A DNA stretch of 64,000 bases, from assembly GCA_033980235.1 (NCBI GenBank), contig CM067070.1, positions 2,328,978 to 2,392,977 of the forward strand. The letters are read 5' to 3'. Under the pieces are notes generated by a model. That model did not search any database and was not told where the DNA came from. It saw only the letters and a program-made list of their open reading frames with translations. Position numbers and translations under genes: made by a program. This DNA is from Diadema setosum (Eukaryota > Echinodermata > Echinoidea > Diadematoida > Diadematidae). Below, in pieces: positions 10,801-19,855 of this stretch (the first letter of the stretch is position 1; each line of letters starts with the position of its first letter).

Positions 10801-12316
10801 AGCTGCTTGTACCGCCGTGATCGAATGCGAAGAGCAAAATGATGACGAGGAAGAAACGCAGCAACCACTAACTAACACATCTCTCCTACAGCCTTTCCCA
10901 TTTCAGGCGAAAGAGTCACTTGACGATGTCTCAATTAACTCAGCCCTTTCCTCCCCACAGAAAGAACAGGTCAACGAACTCCTCAACGAGTACAAAGACG
11001 TCCTGTCTGATCTTCCCGGTCGAACCACGTTAGGCGAACACCACATCAAACTCAAAGGAAATGAACACCTGAAGAGTAAACCATATCCCATTCCCCACTC
11101 TCTTAGAGACACAGTCAGAGAAGAGGTAAAGACCATGCTATCGCTCGGAGTAATTGAGCCATCAGAAAGCCCCATTGCCTCCCCCATGGTACTGGTTAAA
11201 AAGCCCGATGGCAGCAACCGGTTTTGTGTAGACTTCAGAAAACTCAATAAAGTGACTGTATTTGATGCTGAACCCATACCAGATCAAGATGAACTCTTCA
11301 CAAAAGTCGCCCATGCAAAGTTCTTCACCAAAATAGATCTCAGCAAAGGATACTGGCAGGTACCCATGGCAGCCGAATCCAAACCACTAACCGCTTTTCT
11401 TACCCCCGATGGTCTCTTTCAGTTCACAATGATGCCCTTCGGCTTAGTGAACGCTCCCGCCTCCTTCAGTCGACTGATGAGGAGACTGCTAGACCGACTC
11501 GGAGGAACGGTGAACTACATCGACGACATCCTCATCTATTCGACCACGTGGGAAGAACACCTACGTACACTCACAGAACTCTTCAGACGACTACGAGCCG
11601 CAAAGCTCACTGCTAGACCAAGTAAGTGCTTCATCGGACAGACAAGCGTCGAATTCCTAGGACACGTGATCGAACACGGACAGGTAAGACCCCGCCCTGA
11701 AAAACTCAAAGCCATCCAAGAGGTAAGTCAACCTCAGACCAAACGAGAGCTCAGATCCTTTCTAGGTATGGCGAACTACTACCGGAAGTTCATTCCGAAC
11801 TACGCCGCCGTCGCCGCACCACTCACAGACAGGACCAGAAATGCTGAACCAAACAAGGTAAAATGGGAAACGAGCCAAGAGCAGGCCTTCACAACACTGA
11901 AGGAAAAACTCTCTAACCCCCCTATCCTTCATTTGCCAGATTTGTCACAGGACTTCATCCTCAGGACAGACGCCTCCAACGTTGGACTAGGAGCAGTCCT
12001 CCTCCAAACACACCAAGACGAACGATTTCCAGTCTCCTACGCGAGCCGAAAACTGCTTCGACGAGAACAAGCATACTCAACCATAGAACGTGAGTGCTTA
12101 GCTGTAGTTTGGGCAGTAAAGAAGTTCGAACCATACTTGTACGGCAGACAATTTGTGCTAGAAACAGACCACCACCCACTAGTGTACATGAACAAGGCTA
12201 GCCCTGCAAATGGGAGGCTAATGCGTTGGATTCTGGCTTTGCAACCCTACAGATTCCGTGTGGAAGCTATCCGCGGCAGCGAGAATGTTGGCGCAGACCT
12301 ACTAAGCCGGCTGTAG
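7835..12316 (+). CDS. Gag-Pol polyprotein, Gmr1-like order (gag-PR-IN-RT-RH)
   Basis: One uninterrupted frame of 1493 residues in a retrotransposon. In order: gag with a charged N-terminal helix (about 1-270); two CCHC knuckles (about 285-298 CYNCHQHGHLARDC and 309-322 CFICHKPGHIANYC); aspartic protease with DSG (about 442-444); integrase HHCC (about 637-673) and a core with D707, D767 and E803, the last pair 36 apart; RT with YIDD (1228-1231); RNase H beginning near RTDAS (about 1377) and ending at the stop with GADLLSRL. Integrase lies before RT, unlike ordinary gypsy elements. Gag and pol share one frame, so no frameshift is needed. The start is the first ATG after the leader. All catalytic residues I could check are present, so it may be active. 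Confidence 0.95.
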   Translation: MELAKLTEIGEKFGFSGEELRQFVTDEQKRLREERADMLELRRQERETAELQLAIAREKQTKSESSSNGCKARSPKLPLFHEDKDNIDAYLQRFERYAKNQNWPTTDWALNLSTLLTGKALDVHSRLSSAESNDYDTLKHALLKSFQLTAEGFRSKFFSGKPTTGETASQYANRLENYLNRWVSLSGIEHTFEELADLLLREQLISGCHRELAIFLKERQPETSKDVVKLAEQYLDARGGTFKPPPPAQRNIQTHVGQMPRGNTRPEGKIPPNNISGNRPPSQPKCYNCHQHGHLARDCTKQGTRGRTCFICHKPGHIANYCPFSPMKSAGLVLAQDPEQGNPPTSEHSLASSEPDKVEPNPHTPCQCPACTNTKVKIEASCMMVRMPLNAPKLESTTDHIQFKCGHSLPLMSAACTKEHVVRQMPVTNGLVNNNQISVLRDSGCSGAVIKQDLVQPNQMTGEESTCVLIDGTVKTLPVARIDVDTPFYVGKVNALCMKTPLYDLILGNLPGVREPDNPDPDWTATPMPVGAVQTRAQAQRDGKPFRPLKTPHPMEDIVTPTALKEAQQKDETLHRLRELADTRSEKVSRNNGLSSFFYKDGMLYRSFHSPQMDPDTTITQVVVPKQYRKQVMQTAHENILGGHQGTKKTTEKILTNFFWPGMNSDITRYCRSCDVCQRTLSKGRVTKVPLGKMPLIEVPFERIAVDIVGPIHPMTDQKNRYILTVIDVATRYPEAIPLPSIETERVAEALVSIFTRVGIPKEMLTDQGTQFTSDLMKEVSKLLSIKHFTTSPYHPAANGLVERFNGTLKQMLKRMCAENPKDWDRYITPLLFAVREAPQESMGFSPFELLYGRKVRGPLDILRELWTGEAETGETKSTYHHVLDLRNRIDETCRNAHTQLQKSANRYAKYYNQKAKHRELQVGDKVLLLLPTDRNKLLLQWKGPFDVISKISSMDYRIDLNGKPKVFHINLLKKYHARNDIPSISDAEAACTAVIECEEQNDDEEETQQPLTNTSLLQPFPFQAKESLDDVSINSALSSPQKEQVNELLNEYKDVLSDLPGRTTLGEHHIKLKGNEHLKSKPYPIPHSLRDTVREEVKTMLSLGVIEPSESPIASPMVLVKKPDGSNRFCVDFRKLNKVTVFDAEPIPDQDELFTKVAHAKFFTKIDLSKGYWQVPMAAESKPLTAFLTPDGLFQFTMMPFGLVNAPASFSRLMRRLLDRLGGTVNYIDDILIYSTTWEEHLRTLTELFRRLRAAKLTARPSKCFIGQTSVEFLGHVIEHGQVRPRPEKLKAIQEVSQPQTKRELRSFLGMANYYRKFIPNYAAVAAPLTDRTRNAEPNKVKWETSQEQAFTTLKEKLSNPPILHLPDLSQDFILRTDASNVGLGAVLLQTHQDERFPVSYASRKLLRREQAYSTIERECLAVVWAVKKFEPYLYGRQFVLETDHHPLVYMNKASPANGRLMRWILALQPYRFRVEAIRGSENVGADLLSRL

Positions 12317-12370
12317 AGAGAAAGATAGTGTTATAAGTAATTTCTTTTAATTATGAAATGCATTTTTCGA

Positions 12371-12384
12371 AAGGGGGAGTGAAA
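12371..12384 (+). promoter_or_regulatory. Polypurine tract of inner element
   Basis: AAGGGGGAGTGAAA lies directly before the 3' LTR, the expected plus-strand primer position. Confidence 0.85.
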
Positions 12385-13894
12385 TGTCACATTGAAAATG
12401 CATTTCCAGGTTGTTTCATGTACATCACCTATCGGTCATTCAACTAGACAAACATGTTTACGGGTAGGGATAACGAGACAAAGGGTGCGAGTGAGGGAGC
12501 GAGAGAGAAAGCGAGAGCGAGAGAGAGAAAGTGATAAGACAGGTGTAAATGTTTTACAAGTAGCGCCATCGATGACCGAGAGGAGTTCATTTATTTTTGC
12601 ATGTCAATTAATGTAGAAAGAAAAGACAGGAAATAGCTCCAGTTCCGGGAGAGTGCTGTATAGGTGTTTTCGTTCAAGTCCTTTTAGTTGTATCAAATAT
12701 TCCAAATGCCTCGAAAAGGAGTGTCGTAGTCGAGTAGCAATTTAACAGTAGAGTTGGATCTTTTCGGGGCAGACACCATTTTGATTTCACCGAGAGAACA
12801 TTGAGTTAGCTCCGTGATGGCAGGAAACCAACCTGCCACACTCAGGCGCCAGTTGGCAAGATAATTTTGTGTCTAAGCCCAATTTCGTTTGCGGCCAGGA
12901 GCCGTCCGTCCACCTTACCGTCAGCCTGTGTACTGGCTGATTAGAGTCCAGATTTTGTTTGCTGCCAGAAGGCGTATTCCAACAGCCTTTGCAGCCTTCC
13001 AGTAGCCAAGAAGAAGAGGCATTTTGGTTATATTACACCGGTCATTGATGGCGCCGAGACCGAGACCGAGCCTACTCCCAGGCCGACGCATTCGCAGCAG
13101 AGCGACTGGGTCCGCCCCTCGCTAGGGAGGACTTTGGACGCCAAAGAATACGGAACGCGGGTCCCTCGCGACACTTTGGAGCTAAAATAGCAACCTCGCA
13201 TACAAGGACGCTCCACCCACGAATCAGTTATGTTCTGGAAGCGAATAGCTTGACAATTAATGCGACTCTATGGACAACGCAGGTGAGCGATGAACCTGGC
13301 GGGTGCACGACACCCTGTAGATATGATTGGTTACGACGTGGAAGTGTCGCTGAAGTAGAGAGATGAAGGTCATGTTAAATTGGTAAAAAGATGAAAATAA
13401 TGTGCACATAATTCGAAGATTGGTATTTATATACTTCATGATAATTGCGGGTTAGCACAGAACCCGGATGTAAACGGAAGCAGTGTAATTGAAGACAAGT
13501 GTTTTAACCGCGGTAAACCGTCGTGCGTGCAGGCTGGTCATCTCCGGATCAGCACTACGGTGGTGTGAACCAAATAGTGTTGCGCTTGATAGCAGATAGT
13601 GTATTGTCAGGGATAACGAATTGATAGTGAAGCTGGTATAATTATTCTGAACAAGTGTCAAGCCAAAATTACAGGTGGAACCGGACCAAGACAGGGTCCC
13701 GTTCACATGGTTGTCGAATATAAGAGTATTGTAATTAAATTTATCTCACTAAGAATTTTGATTTTGCATTTTATGTTGGTCACAACTCCTTGATTTCAGT
13801 CCTGTAAATATTCCACAAATGCTTATATTAAATTGTACATTGAAGTGAATGGCACGAGTGTGATTGAGCATTATTTGAGTCCGCCCATGTGACA
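12385..13894 (+). repeat. 3' LTR of inner element
   Basis: 1510 bp, the same length as the 5' LTR and differing at one position that I could find (A at 13183). Confidence 0.95.
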
Positions 13895-14283
13895 ACCACT
13901 CATTAGGATTATACAAGTGTATTGGAACAGCTTATTAATAGTGTCCTTTCCATTCAGTGGAGTGTTACTGTTGGACACCACTCATTAGGATTTGGTTATA
14001 GAGCTGGTTTCCCTTATTGCTGATCCTTCTCAGATAGGACTGTATAATCTTTTGGGAACTTTAATTGTATTTCAGAGATATTTGGCATTTACTTGTATAT
14101 GCTGACTTCAATAGTGTTTTTGAGGTGTGTTCCTACATACACACTGATGCCTTAGTAGTTTTTTCCCTGCAATGTGAGTGGATATTGAGACATTGCTTGC
14201 ATTGTTTTAGCTTGTGAGCACATGGTTTAAGCGAAAGCTGTCTGGCTGGGGATATTTGTGATACATTGATATATATTCAGGAT
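13895..14283 (+). other. Outer element leader, second part
   Basis: Starts with the ACCAC duplication and the second tandem unit (13910-13993). It then runs without coding potential to the gag ATG at 14284. Confidence 0.7.
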
Positions 14284-17040
14284 ATGGCAAAGATGTTATT
14301 TTTGCAGATTGAAGACAGCCCAGGGGATGTCACAGAATATCCTTTGGAGAAGGAAGGTCATCTCTTGCTGGAAGTGTTACAAGCGGTACATCCTCGTGCA
14401 AATGGCCTGGTCTACATGGCAGAGGATGGAAGGAAGAGAAGGACAGTTGCCATACAGGGACATATCCGGCCGCCACCTGATGGCTGGGACGACAGAGTGG
14501 TGTACTTGCCCTCCACTCCAGCGGCAGATCAAAATGGCGTAGACCAGGAGCTGTCGGACCTGAAGACGCAGATCAGGGAACTGACGATGAGGCCCCCCAA
14601 ATTGGTGATGGCGCCCGAGAGGAAAATACCGGTGTTCGACGGGAAGGCAGGAGATGCAGAGGAGTTTATTTCTGGCATGAAGTCAGCCTTTTCCCGCTAT
14701 GGGGTACCAGAGGAGGAAAGGGCTTCTTACTTGCTAGACTACATTCGAGGAGTGCCAAAGATGGAGGTGAGAGCCCTGATCAAAGAGGGGAAGCAAGCGG
14801 AGGAAATATTGCAATTTCTGAGAGATTCATACGCAGGTGTGCAAAATCTTGGTGAGTTGCAGAGGCTTTTCCTGGAGCGAAAGCAGAGGAGAGGGGAACC
14901 ACTTCGTGATTTTGCGGTAGATCTAGAACGAAGGTTCAACAATCTGAGCGGTCGTGAGGCCAAACTATACGCTGACCCCAACGGGATTTTAGTCGAACAG
15001 TTCATTGAAGGACAAGAGGACCCTGTCCTGCGAAGCGCTTGCAGGGATCGGTATGAGCGGGATGTTAACACAAACTTCAGGGTCTTACGTGAGTTTGCCA
15101 TCCGTAGGTCAGGGCAAGAGGAGTGTCGCACACAAGGCCACGAGGGTGCACGTCAGGCTGCTGTGCAGGCTCGACAGGGGGACGAGCACCCAACTCAACC
15201 ATCAGACGTCCTCTTGACAATTCAGAAGATGGGTGACAAGATAGTACAAGCCATCCGAGATGCGATTCCTGTGGCCCCCTCGGCACCACCAGCTGCACGA
15301 ACGTGGAACCCTCATGTGAGACTGAGAGGTGCCTGCTTTTCATGTGGGAATTTTGGACACTTTGCTAGAGACTGTCCCAGTAGAGACTACAGTAGAACAC
15401 AGTTTCGGCCTGCTGATCAGAGATGGAAGCATGGATTTCCACAGCCTGGTGCGCCTCATTTCAATGAGTTGTACAGGAACAGGAATTACTCTCCCAATCC
15501 TCATTGGACCGATGCCAGAGATAGCAGAGGCCAGGATTTTCCCCCGAGAACAGGAATGACATACCTCCAGGGAGGACCAGATGGGTATCGGGGTCATCCT
15601 GATTTTGCAGAGCAGAGGGGAAGTTCACAAAGGCAAGACATGCCTAGACATCAGCCCGATTCCAGTAGACAGGAAGCCCCCCAGGCATCCCATACCCCAA
15701 ATACCCAGAAGAGTGTGAGTCCGCCAGATCATGCAGGTGGTGGAACCACCAGGCAAGGGGGTCCCACTCCAGGACCACATGGATCAGGTGCCCCAGTTGG
15801 ACGTATGTCAGAGGTGGAGGTGGTCCCCAACGGTACTAAAGGAGATGACGGGTTCGTGTCCAGGGCCATTGGAGAGTGCTATTCTGTTGACGTTGAGTTT
15901 GGGGGTGTCACCGTGCCCTGTCTCCTGGATCCCGGCTCCCAAGTAACTACCATAGGAGAGACGTACTTTAAAGAAAAGTTAGAACCGGCGGGTATCCAGA
16001 TGAAGGACGTTCCAGTGTCCTTCTCCTTGGTCTCGGCAAGTGGGGATGATATCCCATATGTGGGGTGTTTTGAGGTCGATGTTAGTGTTTTGGGACATCA
16101 GATCGCAGCCAGGATTGTCTTGGTCTTGAAAGACGACATGGCCATGAGGCGGGGTCAGAGTTCCGTGCAAGGGATACTAGGAATGAACGTACTGCAGGAG
16201 GTGTGGAGTCAGTTAGTAGGTGTCGGGCAGGAACACATGAACAAGATACTCTGGCCCACCCCAGATCCAGTATGGCAAGAGGCACTTCAAGCTATTCATA
16301 CCCGGCAGAGGGAGGAGCAGTGTGGCAAGCTACAGGGCCTTCTTGAAAAGCACCATGATGCCTTTTCTCATGATGACATGGACTTCGGTTACACTGAGCG
16401 TATCACTCATCGCATAGAGACTGGTGGTGCACCACTGATCAGGCAGAGACACAGGCCGGGTAAGCAGAACCAAGCCCCAGATGCCCTCTCCCGTCTGGAT
16501 CCTCCTGAGGGAGAAGGACAGGTGATTGTGAGTAGTGACACAATCCGTGCCCAGTTCGACTTAGTTTCTCAAGGAACAGATATACCAGCTGTTTTGAGTA
16601 CCTGCATTGAGGAGAGACGTCTAGGTGGAGAAGCGTGCATGCCTGGGTTCTCAGCTGAGTATCTGCAGGAGGCTCAAGAGAGGGATGAACTTGTCAATCA
16701 TGTGCGTTCCTTTGTGTCAAGGAGTACACCACCCTCGCGTGAGGAGAAGGGCAGTTGTTTACCGGGAAGTCTGGCTCTCCTGCGAGACTGGAAGAGGCTC
16801 GTCATCCGGAATGGTGTTCTTTTGCGGAGGAGGCGCCGCCCGAACGATGGTACAGAGCACCTGCAGGTCATTGCCCCGCAGAGCATTCAAGAGGAGGCTA
16901 TCACCCGGTTTCATGATGAGGCAGGGCATTTCGGGTTCAGGCGTACCTACCGGCTGGTTAGAGACAGGTTTTTCTGGCATGGGATGGAGGAGTCGGTGAA
17001 ACAGTGGTGCGCCAAGTGTAAGCGCTGTGCTGTACGTTAG
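14284..17040 (+). CDS. Gag-protease polyprotein of outer element, RT/RNase H deleted
   Basis: 918 residues from ATG 14284; the frame is open six codons further up but only from a TTG. Gag occupies about 1-340 and contains the line PERKIPVFDGK. One CCHC knuckle (CFSCGNFGHFARDC, about 351-364) is followed by a Gly/Pro-rich stretch and an aspartic protease site LLDPGSQVT (D about 549), with a flap-like ILGMN further on. At about residue 724 (nt about 16455) the frame jumps from the sequence that normally precedes RT straight to the end of RNase H (APDALSRL), still in frame. It then runs through the integrase HHCC zinc domain (about 877-912) and stops. RT, most of RNase H and the integrase core are missing, so it cannot move without help from another element. 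Confidence 0.88.
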   Translation: MAKMLFLQIEDSPGDVTEYPLEKEGHLLLEVLQAVHPRANGLVYMAEDGRKRRTVAIQGHIRPPPDGWDDRVVYLPSTPAADQNGVDQELSDLKTQIRELTMRPPKLVMAPERKIPVFDGKAGDAEEFISGMKSAFSRYGVPEEERASYLLDYIRGVPKMEVRALIKEGKQAEEILQFLRDSYAGVQNLGELQRLFLERKQRRGEPLRDFAVDLERRFNNLSGREAKLYADPNGILVEQFIEGQEDPVLRSACRDRYERDVNTNFRVLREFAIRRSGQEECRTQGHEGARQAAVQARQGDEHPTQPSDVLLTIQKMGDKIVQAIRDAIPVAPSAPPAARTWNPHVRLRGACFSCGNFGHFARDCPSRDYSRTQFRPADQRWKHGFPQPGAPHFNELYRNRNYSPNPHWTDARDSRGQDFPPRTGMTYLQGGPDGYRGHPDFAEQRGSSQRQDMPRHQPDSSRQEAPQASHTPNTQKSVSPPDHAGGGTTRQGGPTPGPHGSGAPVGRMSEVEVVPNGTKGDDGFVSRAIGECYSVDVEFGGVTVPCLLDPGSQVTTIGETYFKEKLEPAGIQMKDVPVSFSLVSASGDDIPYVGCFEVDVSVLGHQIAARIVLVLKDDMAMRRGQSSVQGILGMNVLQEVWSQLVGVGQEHMNKILWPTPDPVWQEALQAIHTRQREEQCGKLQGLLEKHHDAFSHDDMDFGYTERITHRIETGGAPLIRQRHRPGKQNQAPDALSRLDPPEGEGQVIVSSDTIRAQFDLVSQGTDIPAVLSTCIEERRLGGEACMPGFSAEYLQEAQERDELVNHVRSFVSRSTPPSREEKGSCLPGSLALLRDWKRLVIRNGVLLRRRRRPNDGTEHLQVIAPQSIQEEAITRFHDEAGHFGFRRTYRLVRDRFFWHGMEESVKQWCAKCKRCAVR

Positions 17041-17591
17041 CAAGCCACCTGTTTGGAAGGAATGGACACTTCCCACGTGATCTGAGCTTAAGCGGGGAAG
17101 TGAAGCAGGGAGCTCACCGTGGTGCGCAGTCGTATGTTTTGGGAGAAGTTGATCTCCCTAAGAAGTTTTATTCGTTCTTGAAGTTTATCCAGTTTGGATA
17201 GCATTACATTGGCTATTGTTTTAACGCGTAGTTATTGCATTTGTTATGAATTTTGTTGTGGCTGCTGAAGTCCAGAGTGTGGTTAGGACTTATGAATGCA
17301 AATTTGTGCGCGTTCAACTTATAGGATCACAGTGGTATACATAAAGTGTGACTCCATGAAACCAGATGGATGTAGTTTTTGTGAAAGCTCAAGGTTAAAG
17401 CATTTAGCTTATGTTCAGTTGGTTTAACAATGTTTCTTTATTGCAGGAAGCAGCATTGTTTCTTGAAGTGTTAAATATGTGAGGTACTTAGGCCTACAAG
17501 TGGAGTAACTTTGCGTCCATAGTTATCCCATGAAGTACATGTGTGTGTACGTACATGCTTACATAATATGGTCATCAGGGACGATGACCTC
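17041..17591 (+). other. Outer element 3' non-coding region
   Basis: In another frame about ten codons of integrase-like sequence (KPPVWKEW) continue to 17080, then coding homology ends. A purine tract AAGCGGGGAAGTG at 17092 resembles the real one at 17592, which suggests a second deletion or a duplication between integrase and the 3' end. Confidence 0.6.
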
Positions 17592-17606
17592 TAAGCGGGG
17601 AAGAGT
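17592..17606 (+). promoter_or_regulatory. Polypurine tract of outer element
   Basis: TAAGCGGGGAAGAGT lies immediately before the 3' LTR. Confidence 0.8.
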
Positions 17607-19855
17607 TGTGGGGATGTGCTAATTATGCAGAGACAGCAGCAACAGAGGGGCGCCCCCATGTGGCAGGCACCTCTCTGCTTGCTGTTCACAGGTGAGTTGA
17701 TGAAAATGAGAACGTCACAAATTACTCAAGAATTTCAGTGCTTAGATGATATGGTGCTGTATTATCAGTATTGGTAATTGATATGAAGAGTTTTAAGGCC
17801 CAAACAGGCATATTATGTGGAGTGAGAGTGTTTGTCAGAATTTACATGAAGCCATTCTATTTGTCTCTGGTTGATGGTGGTTTTGTTCAGTGGCACTGAA
17901 TGCACGGTAACTTATGTATGTACGTACCTGTGTTAAGTCGGTCTACGGACGTATGTTGTGTGTACAGGCGTATAAATTGCGGCTGCCGTAGTCTTGTACG
18001 CACAATGTATTTGTAGTGCAGTAGTACAATGCAAGGGCTGCAGGCCTGCGTAGGTTTGTGTACGTGACCAATTACGGTATTGAACAGTGTATTATGTAGC
18101 GCTGTGTAACAGTATAGGGCGTTGAGCGTGATCCGTGCTGGTTTTACATGATGCTGTGTACGGGGGCGCCTATAATAGTGTGATAAGATGCTGAGTTGAT
18201 GGTTTTTAATGGAAGCTATTTACCTATACTACATTTTGGTAATGCATCTAAGGTGGAAGAGTTTAGAGATAGAGTCAGAGATGTACAGTGTAGGTACAGT
18301 GTTGTGGGTTTATGATGTAATACCACTGAGGTTGTAAGAGGGAATATTATTCCTTTTGCTTCCCCTAATAGAGTAAGATTCTGTATTGATAGGGACTAGG
18401 GTATCTTGTCAGTGTGTCGTCTAGCAAGAGATTTAAGAAGCTACCTGAGTATCGATCATAATAGTTTTGACACACACAATGGAGGAGTTAAGAATACAGG
18501 TGTATTGCACTGCCGTTTAAATACCATCATTTAAGGTTTGTTATGCTGAGACATTGTGTAGATTTGCATTTGTTTTTCATAGTTGGTGTACCCTGTGATC
18601 TAAAGTTGTAAGATCCGCAGTAGTTTGGTATAATGTCATTTTCCATCATTATTATACCCCCATCTTATCTTGCTGACATTCTAGATTTGATGTAGTGGGA
18701 CCTATATGGATCAGATGTGTGATTGTAATTGTTTTGAGTAGGGATAGGTGATTTGACTGTGACGAAGTGATCTGCAGATGTTAGGAATGGTTGGTGGAAG
18801 AGAGGATTTATCCATATGATATCGCATGACTTTTATCTAAGAGCAAAGATGATCTTATAGAAGGGTTATGTGAAAGTGTTAATAATGGATGCATTCAGGC
18901 TCTGGTAAACTGTTCAGCAATTCAAATCAGTGAAGAATGAACTGCTGTCTCATTTGTTTTTATTATCCAAACAAAATAGCACAGTTTGAGTCAGATTTTC
19001 GCTGGACTCTAAAACAAAACAGGTATTATTCTTTTCACAAATAATGGTGAATAAGATATGTATTGTATATGTATACGCAAGGACTGGTAGTCACACATGT
19101 AGAAAGCCTTTATCCTACTATATGGAGTCTGACATTTCACTAACAGAGTGGACATGACACTGGCTGCTTATCATGAAGTGTGGAGAGTATGATTTTATTC
19201 CATAGAGTGAGCCTTTGTGTGAATAGACATCACAGTGTTGTAAGATATAGGTCTCAAAAAGCAGGTATTGTTACAACACATTTATATTGTATCAAATGGT
19301 TCCACAACATTATTGTACCCAGCCATTTACAGTCTGTTTAATGTATTATAAATGGTTTTTAACAGTCATGATAAGTGAGATAACACACAGAGAGAGATTT
19401 ATGTCACATACAGCTGATTATATGGCAGATGCTTTCACTAGTTATGATACTATTATTGATATTCCACTGTGGATTTATATAGTTAAAGAGACAATAACTC
19501 ACTTGGTATCTGTGTGTTATAATGAATGAGTTGTTTTGGTGTTAAACATGTGCGGACTTGATGATGTGCACATATAATGTTTCAAGGGTTCTCCTAAAGT
19601 ACATTTTAGGAGCTGTAATTGTGTTGTGACTATATTATGAGTCAATAAAAATGACCTCTCTGCTTGCTGTTCACAGGACTCCTGTCGAGTGCTTGTCTTT
19701 ATTGACTGCACGACCTCCCACCCGAACCCACGTGCCGAATAACCATCTCCATCATAGACATACACACCCACACACATGCCGTCTTCACATCATCTCGCCC
19801 TTCTCCATATATCTCTCTCTCATCATTCCGCCCCCTTTCGGCCCACACCCCTACA
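17607..19855 (+). repeat. 3' LTR of outer element
   Basis: 2249 bp, collinear with 2833-5082. It includes the 24-bp direct repeat and both predicted splice sites. Confidence 0.92.

Larger units (their letters stand above)
6095..13894 (+). mobile_element. Inner young LTR retrotransposon, Gmr1-like (gypsy with integrase before RT)
   Basis: 7.8 kb with two 1510-bp LTRs (TGTCAC...GTGACA), a 5-bp target duplication ACCAC (6090-6094 and 13895-13899), a tRNA-Pro-type primer site, one intact gag-pol ORF and a purine tract. Reading both LTRs line by line I found one difference (G at 6893, A at 13183), so insertion was very recent. The domain order gag-PR-IN-RT-RNase H is the copia order in a gypsy-type protein, which is the hallmark of the deuterostome Gmr1 group. 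The copy looks structurally complete. Confidence 0.95.
2833..19855 (+). mobile_element. Outer LTR retrotransposon (Ty3/gypsy type, RT-less), carrying a nested element
   Basis: Two long terminal repeats (2833-5082 and 17607-19855) begin TGTGGGG and end CCTACA. They are flanked by a 4-bp target duplication ATAT (2829-2832 and 19856-19859). A primer site follows the 5' LTR and a purine tract precedes the 3' LTR. The internal region holds one gag-protease ORF (14284-17040) and is interrupted by the young element at 6095-13894. With that element and one ACCAC copy excluded, the outer element is about 9.2 kb. The family assignment rests on the gag, CCHC, protease and HHCC remnants. Confidence 0.9.

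Noticed and set aside
14266..14283. Start of the outer gag ORF at 14266
   Set aside because: The first codon there is TTG; the first ATG in frame is 14284.
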